From Bacteroidales bacterium (GTDB lineage: Bacteria > Bacteroidota > Bacteroidia > Bacteroidales > Paludibacteraceae), in assembly GCA_900769035.1 (NCBI GenBank), contig CAAGFD010000149.1:1-6701 (forward strand): a stretch of DNA of 6,701 nt, in the 5' to 3' direction. Made by a program: the position numbers and the translations under genes. Below the pieces are notes generated by a model. It searched no databases. It had not been told where the DNA came from and saw only the letters and a program-made list of their open reading frames with translations. This document shows positions 1-6,701 of this stretch, piece by piece. Within the stretch, counting starts at the first letter, position 1, and each line of letters opens with the position of its first letter.

Positions 1-1978
1 ATTTCTTCGTGAATTAGTATCTAATGCGGTAGATGCAACTCAAAAATTAAAAACATTATCATCGGTCGGAGACTTTAAAGGTGAGATGGGAGATTGCACC
101 GTTGAAGTAAAATTAAACAAAGATGCAGGTACTCTCACTATCAGCGATAGAGGTATAGGTATGACATCCGAAGAGATTGAGAAATACATCAATCAAATAG
201 CATTTTCCGGAGCTACTGAATTTTTGGATAAATACAAAGATGATGCCAATGCCATTATCGGACATTTCGGATTAGGATTTTACTCTGCTTTTATGGTATC
301 CAAACAAGTGGAAATCATTACAAAATCATATCAAGAAGGCGCACCTGCACAACATTGGACTTGTGACGGATCTCCGGAATTTACACTGGAAGAATGCGAG
401 AAAGCAGAGCGTGGCACCGATATCATTCTTCATATCGATGATGATAACAAAGAATTTTTGGAAGAAACCCGCATCGAAACATTATTAAATAAATATTGTA
501 AATTCCTCCCGGTGGAAATAGCTTTCGGATATAAGAAAGAATGGAAAGACGGCAAAGAGGTAGAAACATCAGAAAGAAATATCATTAATAACACGACACC
601 GGCATGGACACGACGCCCGGCAGACCTCACTGATGAGGATTACATGAAATTTTACCACGAGTTATACCCATATGCCGAAGATCCGCTTTTCCACATTCAC
701 TTGAATGTAGATTACCCATTCAACCTTACCGGTATCCTGTATTTCCCACGTTTGAAAGAAAACATACATATAGAGAGAAATAAAATTCAACTCTATTGTA
801 ATCAAGTATTTGTAACCGACTCTGTAAAAGGCATTGTTCCTGAATACCTTACATTACTACACGGAGTATTGGATTCTCCGGACATTCCTCTCAACGTAAG
901 CCGTTCTTACTTGCAAGCCGACTCAAATGTGAAGAAAATTTCTAATCACATCACGAAAAAAGTAGCAGACCGCCTCTTTGAAATATTCAAAAACGACCGT
1001 ACCCAATTTGAAGAAAAATGGGATGCTCTAAAAATTTTCATTGTATTCGGCATGCTTACAGACGAAAAATTCTATGAAAAAGCCAAAGAATTCGCCTTAT
1101 TAAAAAATATCGATAATAAATATTTCACCTTTGAAGAATATAAAGAATTAATCAAAGGCGAGCAAACCGATAAAGATGGAAATATTATCTGCCTTTATGC
1201 ACATAATGTAGAAGAACAACACTCTTATATCGAGGCAGCACAAGCCAAAGGATACGACGTGTTACTCCTTGACGGACAACTCGACTCTCATTGGATTGGT
1301 CAATTTGAGCAGAAGAACGAAAAAACTAAATTCGTACGCGTAGACAGTGATGTAGTAAGTAAACTGATTGCAAAATCCGACACACCTGAAGTAGAGTTAG
1401 ATAACACACAAAAAAATGCATTGACAACATTATTCCATGCTGCAATACCAAAAATGGACAAAGCAGAATTTATTGTTAGTGTAGAAGCATTGGGAGAAGA
1501 AAGTTTACCAATACTTGTCACACAAAACGAGTTTATGCGACGTATGAAAGAGATGTCGAAGAGTGGAGGAAATCCGATGATGAGTTTTTATGGCGAGATG
1601 CCGGACTCTTATTCTTTGGTACTCAACTCATCACATCGTTTAATAAAAGAAGTACTTGAGGCGGAAGAGAGTGAATGTGCTACATTAATAGCACCTATTG
1701 CCGAAGAAATCAAAAATCTCGACCATAGAAAATTGGAACTCAAGAAATCGCATAAGGATAAAAAAGAAGAGGAAATACCAAGTGCCGAAAAAGAAGAATT
1801 AGAAACTATAGACAAGCAACTAAGCGAACTTGGAGATAAGAGAAATGGTATATATAGTGATTTTGCCAATAAGAATCCTAAAGTAAAACAACTTATCGAC
1901 CTTGCTTTACTATCAAACAACATGTTAAGAGGTAAAGATTTGGCTGAATTTGTAAGAAGAAGTGTAAATCTGTTATAA
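1..1978 (+). CDS. htpG: Molecular chaperone HtpG (bacterial Hsp90), 5'-truncated by the window
   Basis: Cytosolic ATP-dependent homodimeric Hsp90 chaperone that remodels client proteins, often with the DnaK system. The frame is open from base 2 and gives 658 residues ending in TAA at 1976-1978. The ATG at 86 is internal: the 28 codons before it encode the conserved first ATP-site helix FLRELVSNAVDAT, with the catalytic Glu and nucleotide-binding Asn. Further GHKL motifs are DRGIGMT (nt 146-166) and GHFGLGFYS (nt 260-286). The middle domain contains NVSRSYLQ (nt 893-916), whose Arg matches the ATP-sensing Arg of Hsp90. The C-terminal dimerisation domain ends with LALLSNNML and FVRRSVNLL and has no EEVD tail, as expected in bacteria. 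A Lys/Glu-rich stretch lies near nt 1715-1840. By comparison with E. coli HtpG, about 25-30 N-terminal residues are missing, implying roughly 685 in total, normal for Bacteroidota. The promoter lies outside the window, so regulation cannot be read. Confidence 0.98.
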   Translation, partial: FLRELVSNAVDATQKLKTLSSVGDFKGEMGDCTVEVKLNKDAGTLTISDRGIGMTSEEIEKYINQIAFSGATEFLDKYKDDANAIIGHFGLGFYSAFMVSKQVEIITKSYQEGAPAQHWTCDGSPEFTLEECEKAERGTDIILHIDDDNKEFLEETRIETLLNKYCKFLPVEIAFGYKKEWKDGKEVETSERNIINNTTPAWTRRPADLTDEDYMKFYHELYPYAEDPLFHIHLNVDYPFNLTGILYFPRLKENIHIERNKIQLYCNQVFVTDSVKGIVPEYLTLLHGVLDSPDIPLNVSRSYLQADSNVKKISNHITKKVADRLFEIFKNDRTQFEEKWDALKIFIVFGMLTDEKFYEKAKEFALLKNIDNKYFTFEEYKELIKGEQTDKDGNIICLYAHNVEEQHSYIEAAQAKGYDVLLLDGQLDSHWIGQFEQKNEKTKFVRVDSDVVSKLIAKSDTPEVELDNTQKNALTTLFHAAIPKMDKAEFIVSVEALGEESLPILVTQNEFMRRMKEMSKSGGNPMMSFYGEMPDSYSLVLNSSHRLIKEVLEAEESECATLIAPIAEEIKNLDHRKLELKKSHKDKKEEEIPSAEKEELETIDKQLSELGDKRNGIYSDFANKNPKVKQLIDLALLSNNMLRGKDLAEFVRRSVNLL

Positions 1979-2020
1979 ACAGACGTAATCAATAATCAAA
2001 CAAATCTATAATCTTAAACC

Positions 2021-2059
2021 GAAGAGAGTGTACCATTATATTTTTGGTACACTCTCTTC
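2021..2059 (+). terminator. Intrinsic terminator after htpG, possibly bidirectional
   Basis: A perfect 14-bp inverted repeat, GAAGAGAGTGTACC (2021-2034) and GGTACACTCTCTTC (2046-2059), encloses an 11-nt AT-rich loop. It starts 42 nt after the htpG stop and is followed by the moderately T-rich TATTTATCTA. It lies between two convergent genes, so it could also stop minus-strand transcripts leaving the AlaX-like gene. On that strand the sequence after the stem is less T-rich, so I favour the plus direction. The long perfect stem is directly visible; the terminator function is inferred. Confidence 0.78.
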
Positions 2060-2087
2060 TATTTATCTAAACATGAAAAAAAAATCA

Positions 2088-2561
2088 TTATTCCGTATAT
2101 GGGCAATTTTCTAATTTAAATCTCATTCTCCAACGCCCGTCACTAAAATCGGAAGTGAGTATTTTAAAGGTACCTATTTGAGAGGTATTATCTACATGAG
2201 CACCTATACATGCGCATGCATCATAATCTCCTATTCTTACTATTCGTAAGGTATCAGAAGCATTTTCAGGTAATTTACTCAAATCCACGATAGCTGCAGC
2301 ATCTTCTTTTGACATATATTCTATTGTAACGTCCAAATTTCGTAAGATTTGCTCATTTACTCTATTCTCAATCTCTTTTATTTGCTCTTCAGTAGGGGCT
2401 TGAGCAAGCAAATAATCTGCTTTGCTCTTCTTACGTTCGATATGTGCATTTTTTGAGCGAGGGCATCCGAACATTTTAACCATTGTTGCATTTAAAAGAT
2501 GTTCGGCAGTATGCATTGGAGGGTATTCTTGCTTGTTATGCGCATTTAATTCTTGTTCCAT
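2088..2561 (-). CDS. AlaX-like stand-alone alanyl-tRNA editing-domain protein
   Basis: Complete 157-residue protein related to the editing (tRNA_SAD) domain of alanyl-tRNA synthetase. Free-standing AlaX proteins hydrolyse mischarged Ser- or Gly-tRNA(Ala) in the cytosol. The four zinc/catalytic positions are present: His17-x3-His21 in HTAEHLLNATM and Cys118-x3-His122 in CIGAHVDNTSQIGTFKI. The second block aligns closely with the AlaRS core C-G-G-T-H-V-x-x-T-x-x-I-G, but the usual Thr before the His is Ala121. There is no synthetase, glycine-rich or C-terminal C-Ala region, so this is a minimal form. The ATG at 2561 starts 2 nt after the stop of the ligase gene, implying co-transcription and likely translational coupling; no Shine-Dalgarno is visible. 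It is the last gene of the operon. The family is secure; the substrate is not. It may be an ordinary tRNA editor or a deacylase recruited to the pathway of its neighbours. Confidence 0.88.
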   Translation of the reverse strand: MEQELNAHNKQEYPPMHTAEHLLNATMVKMFGCPRSKNAHIERKKSKADYLLAQAPTEEQIKEIENRVNEQILRNLDVTIEYMSKEDAAAIVDLSKLPENASDTLRIVRIGDYDACACIGAHVDNTSQIGTFKILTSDFSDGRWRMRFKLENCPYTE

Positions 2562-2566
2562 AATTA
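2559..2566 (-). other. Tight gene junction: ligase stop / AlaX-like start
   Basis: On the minus strand the sequence reads TAA-TT-ATG, so the ligase stop and the AlaX-like start are 2 nt apart. No purine-rich Shine-Dalgarno site precedes the ATG. This supports one transcript and translation by re-initiation or coupling, as is common in Bacteroidota operons. Coupling itself is inferred. Confidence 0.7.
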
Positions 2567-3868
2567 TGCATTATTACGTAAATCAATAAATTTAATTACT
2601 TTTCGACTCATAGGAGGCATTTGTTCTTTAGCAATAAGCTCTATAGCTTCAAAAATGATATCCGGTGCAACACGAACTCGAGAACGAAAAATATCCTTAA
2701 TTTGCTTTATAAACTGCTCGGAATGATTATTGCTTCCTATTTTAATTTGAATTTGGTCGGTACCTAAGGAGTTTGTAAACACCTCAACAATATAATTTTC
2801 CACATCAGGAATATTGTCCAAAATATCAAACAATGCAGGTGGATACAATGTAGTACCTTTAAACTTAATCATCTGACCTTTACGCCCCAACACAGAGCTT
2901 AGGCGTAATGTATTTCTACCGCAAGGGCAAGGGTCGTTATAATGGATACAAACGTCACCCGTTTTAAAACGAACAAGTGGCATTCCTTCTACACCTATGT
3001 TAGTAATAGTTACTTCACCCGGCTCACCTTCCGGCACCGGGTTGTTATTTTCATCGAGGAACTCAACAATAATTAAATCAGGAGGAAGATGACATCCATT
3101 ATGATATTCACATTCGGTAAAGGAAGTCTGCATTTCAGTAGATGCATATGTTGAATATAATTCCAATTCCTGCCATTGCTCGGCTATTTTACCTCCCAAA
3201 GTGGAGAATGTGCCATCGGAATTTCTAATATTTTCGCCTATACAAATAGCTTTTTTCAGAGATAAATCGTGATAAGCGATATTATTCTTTTTTGCATAAT
3301 CAATCAACTTCATCACAAAGGAAGGAACTACCATACAGAAAGTAGGTTTGACGCGTAAAATAGTATCCCATTGTAATTCCGGAATACCGTTACCAACACG
3401 CACAACACCACACCCCAACTCTCTGGCTCCCAAAAAATATGCCAATCCAGCCATAAAACGGCGGTCAATGGTTGTCATAAGTTGCATAACATCTTCTTTA
3501 GAGCAACCCGCCATTATAAAAGAAGAAGCTTCGTTATACGCAAGCCTTTGTAAATCATTCTCTGTAAGAGCGAATGTTACAGGATCTCCTAAAGTACCTG
3601 ACGTAGTAACGTAATCGATAATATCCGAAAGAGGGGTACAAATAAAATCTTTATTATATAGTTGTAAATCCCTTTTTGTAGTAACAGGTATCTGCCTTAA
3701 ATCTTCAAGAGTGGTAATTGTAGAAATATCTATATTATTCTCTTTAAACAGACGCTTATAGAATGCAGAAAACCTATTCACATACTCTAGAGTTTCTCTC
3801 ATTCTATCTTCTTGAAAAGATTTAATCTCAGCCGGAGATTTAAAAGCAATATCTCTATTTTTATACAT
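2564..3868 (-). CDS. PaaK-type adenylate-forming ligase (phenylacetate-CoA ligase / CoenF390 synthetase-like)
   Basis: Complete 434-residue cytosolic member of the ANL superfamily, close to the usual length for PaaK. These enzymes activate a carboxylate with ATP to an acyl-AMP and usually transfer it to CoA or another thiol. Visible motifs in order are the phosphate-binding loop TTSGTLGDP (88-96), YASTE (241-245), RFKTGD (300-305) and the hinge/C-terminal region from about 328, with Lys423 or Lys426 in SRKVIKF as candidate catalytic lysine. Two Cys/His clusters, ECEYHNGCH (252-260) and DPCPCGR (312-318), are typical of PaaK-like proteins and may bind a metal. The start is ATG at 3868, 3 nt after the stop of the upstream fusion gene; the stop lies 2 nt before the AlaX-like start. 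Given the exporter/acyltransferase partner, an aromatic acid such as a cinnamate-type starter is a reasonable substrate guess, but the sequence does not fix it. Confidence 0.9.
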   Translation of the reverse strand: MYKNRDIAFKSPAEIKSFQEDRMRETLEYVNRFSAFYKRLFKENNIDISTITTLEDLRQIPVTTKRDLQLYNKDFICTPLSDIIDYVTTSGTLGDPVTFALTENDLQRLAYNEASSFIMAGCSKEDVMQLMTTIDRRFMAGLAYFLGARELGCGVVRVGNGIPELQWDTILRVKPTFCMVVPSFVMKLIDYAKKNNIAYHDLSLKKAICIGENIRNSDGTFSTLGGKIAEQWQELELYSTYASTEMQTSFTECEYHNGCHLPPDLIIVEFLDENNNPVPEGEPGEVTITNIGVEGMPLVRFKTGDVCIHYNDPCPCGRNTLRLSSVLGRKGQMIKFKGTTLYPPALFDILDNIPDVENYIVEVFTNSLGTDQIQIKIGSNNHSEQFIKQIKDIFRSRVRVAPDIIFEAIELIAKEQMPPMSRKVIKFIDLRNNA

Positions 3869-3874
3869 ATATCA
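3866..3874 (-). other. Tight gene junction: fusion-protein stop / ligase start
   Basis: On the minus strand the sequence reads TGA-TAT-ATG, so only 3 nt separate the stop of the exporter fusion from the start of the ligase. The preceding 20 nt are AT-rich with no Shine-Dalgarno match, which again suggests coupled translation in one operon. Confidence 0.7.
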
Positions 3875-6701
3875 TCTATTTAAAATAAGGTAATTATAAC
3901 GATGTCGTTTATCCACCTTAATATTTGATTCTAACTTACTTATATCTGATTCATTATATTTACAAACCTCACCATGCCAAGTGCAAGTAGATATTTTCAA
4001 ATCAATAACACAAGCAGCATCTATAACATTATGGATTTGAGAAACACACATTTGTTTTTGAATACCTTTTCTATCCAAAAGAACAATTATCGAACCACCA
4101 TTATTCAAGGATTTTGCACAATTTGCTAACAGTGTCTCAATTTCGAATTTTGTATACATTTCGTAATTGCTTATAATAAAGCAATCGGAAGGATAGAATT
4201 CCGGCATTGCGTTTGTAGTACAAAAATATGATAATTTATCGGATTTAGCAAAACAATGATTTGCAAAATCAATGTTATCTTTATCAGCATCGTAAGCATA
4301 GATGGTTCGATGTTTAGACATCATCGACAACATTAAAGCAAGACTACCGTCGCCACAATTAATAACAGAGATAATGCCATTGAAAGGAACCAATTTGTTC
4401 GCTACCGTAAAATATTCTTTTTCAAATAATTGTCGTCGTATAAACAATTCCGCATCTCTACCTTTATAAATATAATTATAGAGAAGCTTTTCGCGATAAT
4501 ACTTAGCATCTGGTGTTGTAAACTCGTCATGCAGTTCGGTATACTTATCTACTATTAATTTTCTCACAGCTTTACATCGTTGTTGATAAGTATCCCCGAA
4601 CGATTTATCGTCGAAAGAGATACGAGGTAAAAATTCATAACAAACCACACCCGGTTTCAAATAGAGATTTTGTTGTTTAGACAATACGGCACCTGCACCG
4701 TAAATGACTACAGGTAGCACATCTAACCTTAATTTTTCTGACAAATAGAAAGCGCCTTTATGAAATCTCAAAATCTGTTCATCAAAAGAGCGAGTTCCTT
4801 CAGGGAAAATCGCAATAGAATAACCCCTTTCCACAACAGAAACCAGTTCGCTATCAATATTTTCGTAACCTTCATTAGCAGATAAATATCCGGCATATTT
4901 AAGTACAAAGCCAAAGAGCGGAGATTTCCACACCCAATCGGAAGTAACAAAAACAATTTTAGGAGAGAAAGTCATCAATAATAGCACATCGATAAATGAT
5001 TTATGGTCGGCGACTATTATAGCCGGCTTAGATAGAATATCTTGAGTGTAGTTTCTTTTATCGAATTTAACATGAAAAGCCGACCAAAGAACGACTTTTG
5101 CCACCAATTGAATAAAAGAGTGTATGATAAGTTGTTTCTTCTCTCTCTTTATAGGCAACAAAATCAGAATCACTATTAATATCTGACCGATAATACATCC
5201 GATAAAGAAAATGAAGAAAGGGATAATGGAGCATAAGAAAGATTTAATAGTAATAGGGAAATTACCTTTTCCGGCAGGATTAACCACTAAAAGGCGGAAT
5301 AAGAAAGGCTGAATGGTATAAGCAACAACAACAACCACACAAATACCTATCATAGAGAGTATTGCAATAGACCTCATAGCCGGATGTTTTGCTAATATCA
5401 GCACTCCGATACCCACAATAGTAGTAAATGCGGAGAAAAATATTGCGGTTTTATGCATTCCGAGTATCTTAGTACCACTTCTATACTCTTGTTGCAATCC
5501 ATCCATAATAAAGATACTGAAATCATCGCCTATACCAAAAATCAAAGTAGCAAGGATAATATTTACGATATTGAATTTAATACCGAAAATCGACATTAAT
5601 CCAAGTATAATTACCCAACTGACACACATAGGCAAGAATGTAAGAAGAGCAACCTCTAACCTGCCGTAGATAACGAGCAGTGTAACAAATACAAGCAAAG
5701 AAGATATCCAAAGAATAAGGTTGAAATCATCGCTTATATCTTCTATCATTTTAGATGAAAAATAAGCTCTATCTACGATAGTAACACCTTGCACATCTTT
5801 GATAATAGAATAGAGTTGCTCTTTATCTTTATCATTCACTTCAATACTACTTACCAAATATAAATTATCACCCTCTTGCGATATACGATCGGAAATAATA
5901 GGCACAGATGCCATTACACTATCGTTATACTCACAAACGTCATATTCGGCAGTAAGTATTTGAAAGAAAGATTGAAAAGCATTTTCTGAAAAACCATTGA
6001 GCCGAGCATAATTATTTATTTTGCTTATAGTGGCTTCTATCTTTTCTTTCGTCCAATAATTATTCCATTTTTCTATTCGTTGCCTTTGAATATCATACGG
6101 AATAACGAGACCATTCAACGACACAAAATTATCCAACAATTTTCGAGAATCATCAGTCAAAGAATCACAGACTTCGTTAAGACGTACAAAACCACTCCAT
6201 TCATTATCACTAACAGAAGAAATAAGATAAATTTTATTAGCCTCTTTTGCGAATGACTTTTGCATCTTCTCTTCAGCAACTTTAATTTTATCCGGCACAT
6301 AATTGATACTGTTCAAATCGGAATCGAATTGTACATCGTTATAGAAGAAAAGGCAAACTACCGTTAGCAATGTCACTACCGCAATAATACACTTATTATC
6401 TTCATAATCATACGCATTGCAACGCTCAATAAAGTTTAGAAATCTATTTGTATTATCTCCGGTAGGTTTTATAAAATGAGGCAAATAAATAAGGCAAAAG
6501 ATAGTAGTACCTACAAGAGAAAGGGCTGCAAACAAACCCAAATCACGGAGCAACTGCGAACTTGTAAAGAGCAGAGCAACAAAAGCACCGATAGTAGTAA
6601 TACAACCAACAGTAAGAGGATAAGCCAAATCGGTAATAATTTTTTCTGCACTGCAAATATGATTTGCATGAGCTATAACGTGTATGGAATAGCTTAAAGC
6701 A
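3872..6701 (-). CDS. Trifunctional RND/MMPL exporter - PlsC acyltransferase - SAM methyltransferase fusion, 5'-truncated
   Basis: The frame is open from the right edge to TGA at 3872-3874, giving 942 residues. Fragment numbering: residues 1-470 are the C-terminal part of an RND/MMPL exporter. They hold YSIHVIAH, the end of TM4; TM5 and TM6 (about 25-75); TM7 (about 104-120); a periplasmic domain (about 121-325); and TM8-TM12, with GIGDDFSIF (389-397) carrying the membrane Asp pair typical of proton-driven RND pumps. A hydrophobic anchor (about 485-515) leads to a PlsC/lysophospholipid acyltransferase domain with DHKSFID (565-571, the HX4D motif) and FPEGTRS (633-639). Residues about 760-942 form a class I methyltransferase with the glycine loop INCGDGS (780-786) and acidic YAYDADKD (801-808). 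It probably acylates and methylates a product at the inner membrane and exports it. About 260-300 N-terminal residues (TM1-TM4 and the first periplasmic loop) should lie beyond the edge. It is the first of three tightly packed genes. Confidence 0.93.
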   Translation of the reverse strand, partial: ALSYSIHVIAHANHICSAEKIITDLAYPLTVGCITTIGAFVALLFTSSQLLRDLGLFAALSLVGTTIFCLIYLPHFIKPTGDNTNRFLNFIERCNAYDYEDNKCIIAVVTLLTVVCLFFYNDVQFDSDLNSINYVPDKIKVAEEKMQKSFAKEANKIYLISSVSDNEWSGFVRLNEVCDSLTDDSRKLLDNFVSLNGLVIPYDIQRQRIEKWNNYWTKEKIEATISKINNYARLNGFSENAFQSFFQILTAEYDVCEYNDSVMASVPIISDRISQEGDNLYLVSSIEVNDKDKEQLYSIIKDVQGVTIVDRAYFSSKMIEDISDDFNLILWISSLLVFVTLLVIYGRLEVALLTFLPMCVSWVIILGLMSIFGIKFNIVNIILATLIFGIGDDFSIFIMDGLQQEYRSGTKILGMHKTAIFFSAFTTIVGIGVLILAKHPAMRSIAILSMIGICVVVVVAYTIQPFLFRLLVVNPAGKGNFPITIKSFLCSIIPFFIFFIGCIIGQILIVILILLPIKREKKQLIIHSFIQLVAKVVLWSAFHVKFDKRNYTQDILSKPAIIVADHKSFIDVLLLMTFSPKIVFVTSDWVWKSPLFGFVLKYAGYLSANEGYENIDSELVSVVERGYSIAIFPEGTRSFDEQILRFHKGAFYLSEKLRLDVLPVVIYGAGAVLSKQQNLYLKPGVVCYEFLPRISFDDKSFGDTYQQRCKAVRKLIVDKYTELHDEFTTPDAKYYREKLLYNYIYKGRDAELFIRRQLFEKEYFTVANKLVPFNGIISVINCGDGSLALMLSMMSKHRTIYAYDADKDNIDFANHCFAKSDKLSYFCTTNAMPEFYPSDCFIISNYEMYTKFEIETLLANCAKSLNNGGSIIVLLDRKGIQKQMCVSQIHNVIDAACVIDLKISTCTWHGEVCKYNESDISKLESNIKVDKRHRYNYLILNR

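Noticed and set aside
86..88. ATG as a possible start of htpG
   Set aside because: The 28 codons upstream are open and encode the conserved Hsp90 helix with the catalytic Glu and the nucleotide-binding Asn, so this methionine is internal.
1609..1992. 127-codon open frame on the minus strand opposite the htpG 3' end
   Set aside because: It is antisense to conserved HtpG sequence; its Ser/Leu-rich product is what the complement of Lys/Glu-rich codons gives, and no family resemblance is visible.
2076..2084. Run of nine A (nine T on the minus strand) just after the AlaX-like stop as a terminator
   Set aside because: No convincing GC-paired stem precedes it on the minus strand; only a two-base-pair match around CCATATACGG is visible. 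The 2021-2059 hairpin is the better candidate.
3348..3614. 88-codon plus-strand open frame inside the ligase gene
   Set aside because: It is antisense to the conserved PaaK-like coding region and has no recognisable domain or start signal.
4768..4956. 62-codon minus-strand open frame inside the fusion gene
   Set aside because: It is out of frame within the acyltransferase domain, whose HX4D and FPEGTRS motifs are in the main frame.
6476..6697. 73-codon plus-strand open frame at the right edge
   Set aside because: It is antisense to the exporter transmembrane segments; the Thr/Ser/Asn-rich product shows no domain.
1..6701. CRISPR arrays, tRNA or rRNA genes, insertion sequences, long direct repeats
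   Set aside because: Reading both strands showed no regularly spaced repeats, transposase motifs, terminal inverted repeats or tRNA-like cloverleaf; coding sequence fills nearly the whole window.

Overview
The window looks like chromosomal DNA from a member of the Bacteroidota, most likely the order Bacteroidales. The DNA is AT-rich, there are no clear Shine-Dalgarno sites before internal starts, the HtpG has the sequence character of that phylum (including a charged C-terminal insertion), and there is an exporter/acyltransferase/methyltransferase fusion of a kind I know only from Bacteroidota. This placement is inferred from protein character; no search was run.

Layout: (1) 1-1978, plus strand: the Hsp90 chaperone htpG, missing only about the first 25-30 codons, which lie left of the window. 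(2) 1979-2087: a short convergent intergenic region with a perfect 14-bp inverted repeat, probably the htpG terminator and perhaps used from both sides. (3) 2088-6701, minus strand: three same-strand genes spaced 3 nt and 2 nt apart, almost certainly one operon read right to left. In order of transcription they are a very large membrane protein joining the C-terminal part of an RND/MMPL exporter, a PlsC-type acyltransferase and a SAM-dependent methyltransferase (5' end beyond the right edge); a PaaK-type adenylate-forming ligase; and a small AlaX-like (AlaRS editing domain) protein.

How the genes may work together: the ligase would activate a carboxylic acid, probably aromatic, as an acyl-adenylate or thioester. 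The fusion protein offers acyl transfer, methylation and membrane export in one polypeptide. This combination recalls aryl-polyene/flexirubin-type pigment clusters, in which an aromatic starter is activated, extended by type II ketosynthases, O-methylated, attached to a lipid and exported. The ketosynthases, ACPs, dehydratases and ammonia lyase that would prove this are not in the window, so the assignment is an inference. The operon ends at the AlaX-like gene facing htpG, so this is probably the downstream edge of the cluster, next to a housekeeping gene.

Two automatic-annotation traps: the ATG at 86 is an internal methionine of htpG, and the TTG at 6628 is an internal leucine of the fusion protein. 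Both frames stay open to the window edges with family-conserved sequence.
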